The notes under the pieces: generated by a model | What the model was told of the DNA's origin: nothing | The model's input: only the letters and a program-made list of their open reading frames with translations | The model's database searches: none | Assembly (NCBI GenBank): GCA_018064165.1 | Contig: JAGOZV010000017.1 | Coordinates: forward strand, 1-9,884 | Source of the DNA: Candidatus Saccharimonadota bacterium | GTDB taxonomy: Bacteria > Patescibacteriota > Saccharimonadia > Saccharimonadales > Saccharimonadaceae | Length of the DNA: 9,884 bases | Direction of reading: 5' to 3' | Position numbers and translations under genes: made by a program | Shown here: positions 1-5,632 of the stretch, one piece after another | Layout: each line of letters opens with the position of its first letter | Numbering within the stretch: the first letter of the stretch is position 1

Positions 1-164
1 TTTTTGTCATTCCAAAAAGACTTTAAATATTAAAATTAATTTTTAATAAAATTTATGTGATATTAATTACACATTTACTTAAGCTCGTTGGTATATAAAA
101 AAGTTATCCACAAATATAGTCAAATAATGTAGTATTTTTTACCAAAAATTAACTAAAAATGTTA
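1..164. other. A+T-rich non-coding segment with one perfect DnaA box
   Basis: No reading frame is supported here. The stretch is extremely A+T rich. It contains TTATCCACA at 104-112, an exact match to the DnaA box consensus TTATNCACA. I see only this one perfect box and no clear cluster, and neither dnaA nor dnaN is visible, so calling it an origin would be speculation. It may simply be intergenic spacer between an unseen gene to the left and the promoter at 165. Confidence 0.4.
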
Positions 165-193
165 TTGACACAAGCGCTTTAAATGGTTATTAT
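165..193 (+). promoter_or_regulatory. Sigma-70 promoter of a putative small RNA
   Basis: TTGACA at 165-170 and TATTAT at 188-193 are separated by exactly 17 bases, an almost perfect housekeeping promoter. The predicted start is near 200. No protein gene follows before the hairpin terminator at 263-297, so the promoter most likely drives a short untranslated RNA. Confidence 0.75.
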
Positions 194-199
194 AGGGGT

Positions 200-297
200 A
201 GTTCTTGAATAAAAAAATTATACAGGGACCAAAAACAAAAATCTAGTAAAATAACTCCACTTAAAACAACCGTTCCTCGCAGGCGGTTGTTTTATAT
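200..297 (+). ncRNA. Putative ~95-nt small RNA (unidentified)
   Basis: The interval lies between a near-consensus promoter and an intrinsic-type hairpin, and has no ATG and no convincing Shine-Dalgarno site. The 5' two thirds is A-rich and looks unstructured, with GGGACC and CTCCAC islands; the 3' end is the terminator stem. I do not recognise it as 6S, 4.5S or any riboswitch. It could be a trans-acting small RNA, or a short leader whose downstream gene has been lost. The only tiny frame, TTG at about 204 for 13 codons, has no supporting signal. It is convergent with tmRNA. Confidence 0.4.
263..297 (+). terminator. Hairpin terminator of the putative small RNA
   Basis: AAAACAACCG at 263-272 pairs perfectly with CGGTTGTTTT at 284-293. 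An inner CCT/AGG pair can shorten the loop. The T run is short (TTTT then ATATT). The mirrored A run means it could also act as a weak back-up terminator for tmRNA on the other strand. Confidence 0.65.
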
Positions 298-309
298 TAA
301 GATCCTAAC

Positions 310-346
310 AAAAAAATAGTAGCCTATTGCTAAGGCTACTAAAAAA
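310..346 (-). terminator. tmRNA terminator
   Basis: On the minus strand, TAGTAGCCT (341-333) pairs with AGGCTACTA (325-317) around a 7-nt loop and is followed by seven T (316-310). It lies about 20 nt beyond the mature 3' end of tmRNA, as expected for an intrinsic terminator of ssrA. The A run at 341-346 gives weak symmetry, but the strong U tract is on the minus strand. Confidence 0.85.
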
Positions 347-361
347 TTACTGATATTTTCA

Positions 362-758
362 TGGTGGAGCTGCGGGGTATTGCACCCCGGTCCAAAAGGT
401 AAATGATTATTCTTCTACAAGTATAGTCAGCCTGATGATACGATTTTAAGCTATGAGAATGACAAAATACTCAAAATCGCCACTTTTTAATTTCATTCAT
501 TAAACCTTAGTGAGCCAGTTTTAATAAACTAAGTAGCATAAATATGACACCACTCTCCCTATGCTACCTTAGGATTCATGATGGCTCTAAAATTAAACTA
601 GAGCTGGCGCAAGAACAGGTGCACGGAAAGCGCTAGCTAACTGAGCAAAACCTGCTTTTGCTTTTGCAATATAATTTGCAGATATTAAATACGTAACGTG
701 TAAATTCGACTTGCTAAATAACCTTTTAATGTCCTTCTGTCGAAGCTAATTCAGCCCC
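362..758 (-). ncRNA. ssrA: Transfer-messenger RNA (tmRNA, one-piece)
   Basis: tmRNA rescues stalled ribosomes: it is charged with alanine, enters with SmpB and templates a degradation tag. The 5' end GGGGCUG (758-752) pairs with CAGCUCC before the encoded ACCA end at 362, and the third pair is the G-U that AlaRS recognises. A T arm, CGGGG-UGCAAUA-CCCCG, precedes it; the loop has G where most tmRNAs have U. The resume codon GCA at 679-677 is preceded by UAUCU, matching the U-A spacing of the E. coli tag start. The tag frame (679-593) encodes 28 residues, starting ANYIAKAKAG and ending APALV, before UAA. That stop lies in the loop of GCUCUA/UAGAGC (604-599 with 589-584), the usual helix 5 arrangement. 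The tag is long and lacks the common LAA ending. Confidence 0.95.
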
Positions 759-771
759 ATGAATACTTTTT

Positions 772-800
772 ATTATACTACTACTTGCACTAAAAGTAAA
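772..800 (-). promoter_or_regulatory. tmRNA promoter
   Basis: On the minus strand a perfect TATAAT (777-772) sits 17 bases downstream of TTTACT (800-795, four of six matches to TTGACA). The predicted start is near 765, leaving a short 5' leader before mature G758 that RNase P would remove. It overlaps the comM promoter on the opposite strand. Confidence 0.75.
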
Positions 801-813
801 TCTATGCTTAAAT
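785..813 (+). promoter_or_regulatory. Predicted comM promoter with extended -10
   Basis: TTGCAC (785-790), 17 bases, then TTAAAT (808-813) preceded by TGC (805-807), an extended -10 element. The predicted start near 820 is only about 4 nt before the comM ATG at 824, and no Shine-Dalgarno sequence is present, so the mRNA would be essentially leaderless. Neither hexamer is perfect, hence moderate confidence. Confidence 0.45.
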
Positions 814-823
814 TGAGCTTAAG

Positions 824-2353
824 ATGATTGCCACGATTCTGTCTGCGACCCCAATTGGCTACAACTGTTCTGCTGTCCAAGTAGAAGGCGATATTAAAAA
901 TGGCCTGCCTAATATGCAAATTATTGGCATGGGAACAAAATCCATAGAAGAGGCCAAGGAAAGAGTGCGGAGCGCATTAACGAATTCAGGCTTTGTCTTT
1001 CCTCCTAAAAAAATCGTAATTAATCTGTCCCCCGCCGAATTGCCAAAAGGTGGCACTCAATTAGATCTTGCTATCGCAATAAACGTACTTGTGCTTTCAG
1101 GTCAATTAGCACCCGAGGCAGCCTCTAACAGGCTCTTCTTAGGCGAACTTGGGCTAGATGGCAACATTAAGCCAGTTAAAAATATCCTAGGCCTGTGCGA
1201 GGCCCAAGACCTGCCAAAAATCTCTGAAATCTTTATTCCAGAAGGTAATTTCATGCAAGCAACTCTTCTACAGGACGACAGAGTAATTCCTGCGAAAAAT
1301 CTCAAGGAATTGGTTTTACATCTTCTTAAAATTCAGCCTCTTGTTGCTAAAATAGCCCACAAGAATGCCAATCAAGCGTTCTTGAAATCAACACCTCAAG
1401 AGAATGACCCTTTTACTTTAGATAAAATACGAGGTCAAGAAATTGCAAAAAGGGCTGTTATTATTGCAGCTGCTGGTCATCACAATATTCTTCTATCTGG
1501 GCCGCCAGGTGTTGGAAAAACGTTAATTGCAAAAACTCTTGCAAATCTACTTCCACCTCTGTCGCTTACTGAGGCTAAAATAGCCAGTCGAATTCACTCG
1601 ATTATAAAGGACACCTCAAATATAAATCTTTATGAGCGGCCCTTTCGCACCCCTCATCATACAGCTAGCTATTCTTCTATTATCGGAGGTGGACCAACTT
1701 TAAAGCCGGGCGAGATAAGCTTAGCTCACTCTGGAGTGCTTTTCTTAGATGAATTACCCGAATATAATCGGAACGTTATTGAATCTTTACGACAACCCCT
1801 AGAGGATAAAAAAATTACTCTAAATAGATCTGGTGGCGTCACTACTTATCCTGCAAATTTTATTTTAATCGCTACAATGAACCCTTGTCCTTGTGGTTAT
1901 TATAATGACGAGACTAAAGCCTGCACCTGTACAGCAAGCCAAATTCAAGCATATCAAAAAAAATTATCGGGGCCATTGCTAGACAGAATTGATATTTCTA
2001 TAAAGTTGTCTCGCCCACATAATGCTTATGATTCAGTTGAAAAACCGTTGTTAAAAAATCATCATGCACAATCTGTTGAACAAATAATTTACGCTAGACA
2101 TAAGCAGTATGAACGGTATAATTGTAGTGATATACACAACGGAACAATTCAAGAATTCAGCGCCAAAAACACCTTCTTAGCCTCAAACGATGCACTAGCT
2201 TTAGCTAAATCGGCTGGCAGCAGGCTTCAATTAAGTCCACGAGCATATTTGAAAGTAATAAAAGTTGCTCGCACCATTGCCGATATAGACAAATCTTCTT
2301 CCGTAGAGGTGCAACATATCAGTGAAGCCTTACAATTTTGTGGCCGTTTTTAA
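824..2353 (+). CDS. comM: ComM/YifB-family Mg-chelatase-like AAA+ ATPase (branch-migration helicase)
   Basis: The 509-residue product matches the usual length of ComM. In this family the hexameric AAA+ motor drives branch migration of the D-loop when imported single-stranded DNA recombines during natural transformation; it acts in the cytoplasm. Residues 1-165 form the N-terminal domain typical of YifB/ComM (GLPNMQIIGM, KIVINLSPAELPKGG, DLAIA). Walker A is GPPGVGKT at 226-233 and Walker B is VLFLDE at 305-310. RTPHHTAS lies at 275-282 and GPLLDRIDI at 383-391 carries the expected arginine. Four cysteines (355, 357, 367, 369) in NPCPCGYY...CTC are also a family feature. A C-terminal helical lid ends the protein. 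The ATG at 824 is the only plausible start, since TAA at 809-811 closes the frame upstream. No Shine-Dalgarno is seen. The gene stands alone, 84 nt before infC, without an obvious terminator. Confidence 0.93.
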   Translation: MIATILSATPIGYNCSAVQVEGDIKNGLPNMQIIGMGTKSIEEAKERVRSALTNSGFVFPPKKIVINLSPAELPKGGTQLDLAIAINVLVLSGQLAPEAASNRLFLGELGLDGNIKPVKNILGLCEAQDLPKISEIFIPEGNFMQATLLQDDRVIPAKNLKELVLHLLKIQPLVAKIAHKNANQAFLKSTPQENDPFTLDKIRGQEIAKRAVIIAAAGHHNILLSGPPGVGKTLIAKTLANLLPPLSLTEAKIASRIHSIIKDTSNINLYERPFRTPHHTASYSSIIGGGPTLKPGEISLAHSGVLFLDELPEYNRNVIESLRQPLEDKKITLNRSGGVTTYPANFILIATMNPCPCGYYNDETKACTCTASQIQAYQKKLSGPLLDRIDISIKLSRPHNAYDSVEKPLLKNHHAQSVEQIIYARHKQYERYNCSDIHNGTIQEFSAKNTFLASNDALALAKSAGSRLQLSPRAYLKVIKVARTIADIDKSSSVEVQHISEALQFCGRF

Positions 2354-2381
2354 GAAAGTATAAAAATACTATTGCTCTCTC

Positions 2382-2390
2382 TGTTATAAT
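2382..2390 (+). promoter_or_regulatory. Extended -10 promoter of the infC-rpmI-rplT operon
   Basis: TGT followed by a perfect TATAAT (2385-2390) forms an extended -10 element; no good -35 is found at 16-18 bases upstream. The predicted start near 2397 gives a leader of about 40 nt before infC, which contains a small GAG-TACG-CTC hairpin (2408-2417). I see no long L20-type pseudoknot leader of the kind known in E. coli or B. subtilis. Confidence 0.6.
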
Positions 2391-2437
2391 CTGGTAAAAT
2401 GGTAGCCGAGTACGCTCAATAAAAAGGAGAAAAGAAA

Positions 2438-2947
2438 ATCAGTAGACAAATACGTATTAATCAGGAAATTCGTGCACCAAAACTTCGTGTTATCGGACCT
2501 GATGGAGAGCAATTAGGTATTATAGGCTTAAAGGAAGCATTACAAATTGCCGAAGACGCTGGCGTCGACCTGATTGAAATATCCCCTAACGCCGATCCAC
2601 CGGTTGCTAAGGTTCTAGATTGGGGCAAGTACCAGTATCAAAAGACCAAAGAGCAACAAAGAAATCGTCGTAGAGCGAAAACCGTCGAACTAAAGCAAAT
2701 TCGACTTGGACTAAAGATTGGAGCCAACGATCTTGAAATTAAGTTGAAGAAAATACGCCAGTTTCTTTCAGAGGGGCATAAAGTCAGAATCGGTATTTTT
2801 TACAGAGGAAGAGAGAATGCGCACAAAGAAATGGGCTACGAAATGCTAGAACGTGTTGTAGCAATGCTCGAAGAAGACGGAATTGTGGTAGAGCAAAAAC
2901 CACAAATGGCAGGCAGAAATCTAAGTATAGTGATAAGGAGTAAATAA
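2438..2947 (+). CDS. infC: Translation initiation factor IF-3, ATC start codon
   Basis: IF-3 binds the 30S subunit, blocks 50S joining and checks start-codon and initiator-tRNA fidelity. The 169-residue product has the N-terminal domain (RINQEIRAPKLRVIGPDGEQ at 6-25), a basic linker near 70-82, and the C-terminal domain (KQIRLGLKIGANDLEIKL; FYRGREN at 121-127). The frame is open from TAA at 2420-2422 and contains no ATG, GTG or TTG before 2744, which lies deep inside the C-terminal domain. ATC at 2438 follows AAGGAG (2424-2429) with an 8-nt spacer, so it is the start. Near-cognate AUU or AUC starts are known for infC in several bacteria and underlie IF-3 autoregulation: low IF-3 relaxes discrimination and raises infC translation. 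The stop TAA ends 1 nt before rpmI. Confidence 0.93.
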   Translation: MSRQIRINQEIRAPKLRVIGPDGEQLGIIGLKEALQIAEDAGVDLIEISPNADPPVAKVLDWGKYQYQKTKEQQRNRRRAKTVELKQIRLGLKIGANDLEIKLKKIRQFLSEGHKVRIGIFYRGRENAHKEMGYEMLERVVAMLEEDGIVVEQKPQMAGRNLSIVIRSK

Positions 2948-2948
2948 G

Positions 2949-3143
2949 ATGCCAAAAATGAAAACCCACAAAGGTACGGCCAAAAGAATTAAAATTACCA
3001 GCACTGGTAAACTTACTCGCCGCCGTGCGTTTGGCAACCACATTTTAGCTAAGAAAAGTAAAGCGCGTAAGCGTCGTATTAATACGCCAGCAGAAGTAAC
3101 TGGCGGTGCAGCTAAAAACATTAAAAAATCATTAGGTAAATAA
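2949..3143 (+). CDS. rpmI: Large ribosomal subunit protein bL35
   Basis: This 64-residue, strongly basic protein has the L35 signature MPKMKTHKGTAKRIKITSTG at the N-terminus, followed by basic runs (KLTRRRAF, KKSKARKRRIN). L35 is a late-assembling component of the 50S subunit. The start ATG follows AAGGAG at 2935-2940, which lies within the last codons of infC, with an 8-nt spacer. The infC stop is only 1 nt upstream, so translation is probably coupled. The order infC-rpmI-rplT is the conserved bacterial arrangement. Confidence 0.96.
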   Translation: MPKMKTHKGTAKRIKITSTGKLTRRRAFGNHILAKKSKARKRRINTPAEVTGGAAKNIKKSLGK

Positions 3144-3166
3144 AGGATTAATTAGGAGATTAAATC

Positions 3167-3511
3167 ATGCGAGTTAAACGAGGAGTTACCGCTAGAGCAA
3201 AGCATAAAAAAATGCTCAAACAGACCAAAGGAATGCAACACGCACAACGACGTAGCTACCGATTGGCAAAACAAACCGTCTTAAGAGCGTTGCAATATCA
3301 ATATCGCGATCGCCGAAATATGAAACGAGATTTGCGTTCATTATGGATTACCCGCATTAACGCGGCATCCCGCGAACTTGGTACTACTTACGGACAACTT
3401 ATCAATAATTTAAAGAAAGCTAACGTTGAACTAGACCGAAAAGTTCTTTCAGATCTAGCCGTTCGTGAGCCAAAAGCATTTGCAGCAATTGTAAAAGCTG
3501 TAAGCAAATAG
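3167..3511 (+). CDS. rplT: Large ribosomal subunit protein bL20
   Basis: The 114-residue product is a full-length L20, with MRVKRGVTARAKHKK at the N-terminus and the long basic helix around residues 25-60 (RRSYRLAKQTVLRA, YRDRRNMKRDLRSLWI). The C-terminal domain, which binds 23S rRNA, includes NAASRELGTTYGQLI. L20 nucleates early 50S assembly and in model bacteria represses its own operon by binding the leader. The 40-nt leader found here is too short for the known E. coli or Bacillus sites, so regulation may differ. AGGAG at 3154-3158 lies 8 nt before the ATG. It is the last gene of the operon and is followed by a strong terminator. Confidence 0.96.
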   Translation: MRVKRGVTARAKHKKMLKQTKGMQHAQRRSYRLAKQTVLRALQYQYRDRRNMKRDLRSLWITRINAASRELGTTYGQLINNLKKANVELDRKVLSDLAVREPKAFAAIVKAVSK

Positions 3512-3530
3512 GTATTTAGTTAAAATATAT

Positions 3531-3563
3531 AATAAAAAATAACCCCCTAAGGGGGTTATTTTA
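3531..3563. terminator. Bidirectional terminator between rplT and rnpB
   Basis: AAAATAACCCCC (3536-3547) and GGGGGTTATTTT (3551-3562) form a perfect 12-bp stem with a 3-nt loop, TAA. Because the A run and the T run flank the GC core symmetrically, the hairpin has a U tract on both strands. It can end the infC operon (plus) and rnpB (minus), whose mature 3' end is only a few bases away at about 3566. Confidence 0.9.
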
Positions 3564-3565
3564 GT

Positions 3566-3915
3566 TAGACAGTTTGCCTGTAAGCCGGGTTCTGTCTAGA
3601 ATGACCATCTATCTAGTTATGCAATTGCTTGCACAATCAAGCGGATATCGATTCGTTAAAGCGAGTAGCTTTTTAGTTAACAAATCTCCTTGCAGTTGAC
3701 AGGGTTTACCTCTATCTTATGTCACCATAAGACACTGTGGGCTCTTACCCCACTCATTTCACCCTTACTGTAATTAAAAAATTACAGCGGTATTGTTTCT
3801 GTGGCACTTTCCCTAGAGTTGCCTCCGGTCGCCGTTAGCGACTGTCATACTCTGTACTGCCCGGACTTTCCTCTACGACTCATGCCGTAGCGGCCATTCA
3901 GCGAACTGCCTACAC
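3566..3915 (-). ncRNA. rnpB: RNase P RNA
   Basis: The catalytic RNA of RNase P, which matures tRNA and tmRNA 5' ends. On the minus strand the hallmark GAGGAAAGTCCGGGC lies near the 5' end. AGGGTGAAA followed by GTAAGAGCCCAC marks the conserved core around P11-P12, and CAGAACCCGGCTTAC lies near the 3' end. P1 is UAGGCAGUU (3912-3904) with AACUGUCUA (3574-3566), one G-U wobble, which sets both ends to within a few bases. Length is about 350 nt, typical of type A. The region between ACCCTGTCAACTGCAAGG and P17 reduces to a simple hairpin (GAUUUGUU with AACGAAUC, inner AAAGC/GCUUU), and I do not find an obvious GGU loop for binding the tRNA CCA end. Confidence 0.95.
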
Positions 3916-3918
3916 CCT

Positions 3919-3924
3919 ATTATA
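3919..3924 (-). promoter_or_regulatory. rnpB -10 box
   Basis: A perfect TATAAT (3924-3919) places the predicted start near 3912, at the first base pair of P1. It begins 2 nt after the stop codon of the upstream gene, so any -35 contact (a poor TTTTAG or ATTTTA) lies inside that gene's last codons. RNase P RNA can therefore be made independently of the Nudix-RNase H mRNA. Confidence 0.65.
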
Positions 3925-3926
3925 CA

Positions 3927-4802
3927 CTATGTCTGTTCGTCTAAAATTCTATTAACTATTCCATCGGCCAATGAATTATATTCACGTGGCACGTAGCGTA
4001 AAGTAACTTTTTCTATTTTTTCCATTAGCTCTAGACAAGATTTATTTACGTCAATTAATTCTTGATTTTTTATAGAATATGCGCCATTTATTTGGTTAAC
4101 AACCAACATACTGTCCATTTTTATATCTAAACTTTTTATATCTGTACGCACTGCATACTCTAGCGCATGCTTAAGCGCTTGGTACTCTGCGTAGTTATTA
4201 TTGGCATTGCCTATAAAACTCCCTCCTTCGTGAAGAATTCGTTTTGCTTGGTCCATGACTACAAAACCTGTTGCCGAAGGGCCGGGATTTCCACGAGATC
4301 CACCATCAGCATACATTATAATATCTGAAGCAGAGCCGGCCGGAGATCTTGAATTATTGTCTGAAACATCAATCCCCGTAGACTTATCCTGCCCTTGCAG
4401 GACAGAAATCAATAATTCGGCGCTATACCGTAAATTAATAGTATGGTTCTCATTATTCAACTGCAGCCAATGAAACCTGTTGTGCCGATGACTTAAAACT
4501 ATTTTTCCCGGTAAAGTTTTTATATTTAGAAGGTAAACAATAAGAACATATTGGGAATTATCACCTTCTTCAAAGTTAACATAAGATATTGCATCAAAAA
4601 GTTGAAGATTGCCTACAGTGTCTAAGCCAGTAGCAATGCGAAGGTGTCTTTTTATAGCATCTTCTGGCTGTTCGCCATAATCTACTTCGCCACCGGGTAG
4701 TTCATATTTACCTTCTAAAAAAGGCGCGCCTAGCGCTCGCCTAAGTAATAACACTTTACTTCCCTTTTGAACTAAGCCCTGAACCACCACCCTTTGACGC
4801 AT
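3927..4802 (-). CDS. Nudix-like domain fused to RNase HI
   Basis: The 291-residue product has two domains. Residues 1-135 have a Nudix fold signature (KYELPGGEVDYGEQPEDAIK), but the Nudix box is decayed: G38, E44, R52 and G59 remain, while the metal-binding REUxEE glutamates are replaced (H53, I56, A57). This half may be catalytically dead or serve in binding. A serine-rich linker (about 136-158) leads to an RNase HI domain with YADGGSRGNPGP and all four acidic catalytic positions, D166, E206 (YAEY), D230 (KMDS) and D280 (SLAD). It should cut RNA in RNA-DNA hybrids, for instance R-loops or primers. The start ATG follows AGGA with a 5-nt spacer after an A-rich stretch. It sits between an unusual structured leader and rnpB. 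RNase H activity is well supported; the role of the Nudix half is unknown. Confidence 0.88.
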   Translation of the reverse strand: MRQRVVVQGLVQKGSKVLLLRRALGAPFLEGKYELPGGEVDYGEQPEDAIKRHLRIATGLDTVGNLQLFDAISYVNFEEGDNSQYVLIVYLLNIKTLPGKIVLSHRHNRFHWLQLNNENHTINLRYSAELLISVLQGQDKSTGIDVSDNNSRSPAGSASDIIMYADGGSRGNPGPSATGFVVMDQAKRILHEGGSFIGNANNNYAEYQALKHALEYAVRTDIKSLDIKMDSMLVVNQINGAYSIKNQELIDVNKSCLELMEKIEKVTLRYVPREYNSLADGIVNRILDEQT

Positions 4803-4841
4803 TTATATCCTTTTTTCTTTTCAATTCATGAATAATTCAGG

Positions 4842-4976
4842 GCCCGAAGTACTTAGCATCAGATATTCCCCGCTTATGCAAGGTGGGTCTTCTCAACCTA
4901 CTTCCACGGAAGTAGACAATTTGAAGTCCCTATCTATATGATGTTAGGAAAATCATATTTGCCGTTCTTTCGGGCT
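4842..4976 (-). ncRNA. Unassigned structured RNA, leader of the Nudix-RNase H gene or independent ncRNA
   Basis: Downstream of an extended -10 promoter, the minus strand can fold into a closed multi-branched structure. The closing stem is GCCCGAA (4975-4969) with UUCGGGC (4848-4842), extendable through a few mismatches. Inside are hairpin A, AUAUGAU/AUCAUAU (4958-4952 with 4942-4936); hairpin B, GGGACUUC/GAAGACCC (4930-4923 with 4892-4885, one A-A mismatch) capped by CUACUUC-CGUG-GAAGUAG (4915-4898); and hairpin C, UUGCAU/AUGCUAA (4881-4876 with 4859-4853, one bulge). A competing helix, CAUC plus AGAUA (4943-4931) with UAUCU-GAUG (4865-4857), excludes A and C. No U-rich terminator follows; the message reaches the AGGA and ATG of the next gene. 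I could not match it to SRP RNA, a known riboswitch or, securely, to 6S RNA, although the single-hairpin alternative resembles 6S layout. Confidence 0.6.
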
Positions 4977-4982
4977 AATTCT

Positions 4983-4991
4983 ATTATATCA
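4983..4991 (-). promoter_or_regulatory. Extended -10 promoter of the structured RNA/Nudix-RNase H transcript
   Basis: TGA followed by perfect TATAAT (4988-4983) on the minus strand. The -35 is poor (TTTTAA at 17 bases, overlapping the stop codon of the protease gene). The predicted start near 4976 coincides with the base of the closing stem of the RNA, so the structure begins at the very 5' end of the transcript. Confidence 0.65.
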
Positions 4992-5005
4992 TCTTCTTAC
5001 GCAAC

Positions 5006-5632
5006 TTAAAATATTGCGCTAAAAATATTTATAAAAAAAGTAATTATAGCCATAAGAATTTTGCTTAACACTGGGCCTCCAATTAGAACTAGCACGAAAA
5101 TTAGAATTAGGCCGTATCGTTCAATTTGTTGCATGCCTTTTTGAACAACGTCTGGAGCAATTGCGTACATAACACGTGATCCATCTAGTGGCGGTATTGG
5201 CAGAATATTAAACGCGAAGAAACCTAGATTGACCATTACCATTGTACTAAAAAAACTCGTCAATAAACCTGAATCTGGAAGAAAACTTAGTATGCCGAAA
5301 CTGATAAAAGCTAAAACTAAATTTAGCAATGGACCACTAAGTGCTACTAACGCCACACCCATGTCCCCACCGCGAACATTATTTGGGTTAAACGGCACTG
5401 GTTTTGCTCCGCCAAAAATTGGACCACCACTAATTAATAATAGCAGTGGCAAAATAATGGTTAAAAAAGGGTCTATGTGCTTTAGCGGATTCAGAGTTAG
5501 TCTTCCTTGTATTTTTGCGGTGTTATCTCCCAAAAAATAACTCATATAGCCGTGCATTGCTTCGTGTAACGTCATCGAGAAAAGAATTGCCACAAGCACT
5601 AAAATAACTTGCTGAATATCTGTTGCGCCCAT
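5006..5632 (-). CDS. M50 (site-2 protease type) integral membrane zinc metalloprotease
   Basis: The 208-residue product belongs to the short M50 family (FwdE/SpoIVFB-like membrane metalloproteases without a PDZ domain). HEAMH at 23-27 gives zinc ligands H23 and H27 with catalytic E24, in the first membrane helix. NPLKHIDP at 48-55 follows the usual N-P-x-x-H-x-D-P motif, and FNILPIPPLDG at 141-151 supplies the third ligand, D150. About five or six hydrophobic segments span the rest (roughly 8-22, 56-72, 92-115, 125-145, 172-207). Such enzymes cut substrates within the membrane; the substrate here is unknown. The start ATG shares one base with the stop TAA of the upstream DUF2207 gene (TAATG). 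Its Shine-Dalgarno AGGAGGT (5647-5641, 8-nt spacer) is made from that gene's glycine codons, so the two are translationally coupled. Confidence 0.93.
   Translation of the reverse strand: MGATDIQQVILVLVAILFSMTLHEAMHGYMSYFLGDNTAKIQGRLTLNPLKHIDPFLTIILPLLLLISGGPIFGGAKPVPFNPNNVRGGDMGVALVALSGPLLNLVLAFISFGILSFLPDSGLLTSFFSTMVMVNLGFFAFNILPIPPLDGSRVMYAIAPDVVQKGMQQIERYGLILIFVLVLIGGPVLSKILMAIITFFINIFSAIF

Noticed and set aside
204..245. Tiny TTG-initiated 13-codon peptide in the putative small RNA
   Set aside because: No Shine-Dalgarno, no ATG and no recognisable composition; chance frame.
2357..2370. AGTAT-AAAA-ATACT hairpin as comM terminator
   Set aside because: The stem is only 5 A/T-rich pairs and no T run follows.
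2744..2947. Stand-alone 67-residue ORF starting at TTG 2744
   Set aside because: It is the C-terminal part of infC, whose frame runs uninterrupted back to the ATC start at 2438.
2784..3121. Minus-strand ORFs opposite infC and rpmI, and similar ORFs opposite comM, the M50 gene, the Nudix gene and the DUF2207 gene
   Set aside because: They are shadows of well-supported genes, with no ribosome binding sites and no recognisable protein features.
4842..4976. Signal recognition particle (4.5S) RNA
   Set aside because: The conserved helix 8 motif with GGAA-type tetraloop and flanking AGCAG/CAGG internal loop is absent; the apical loop is CGUG.
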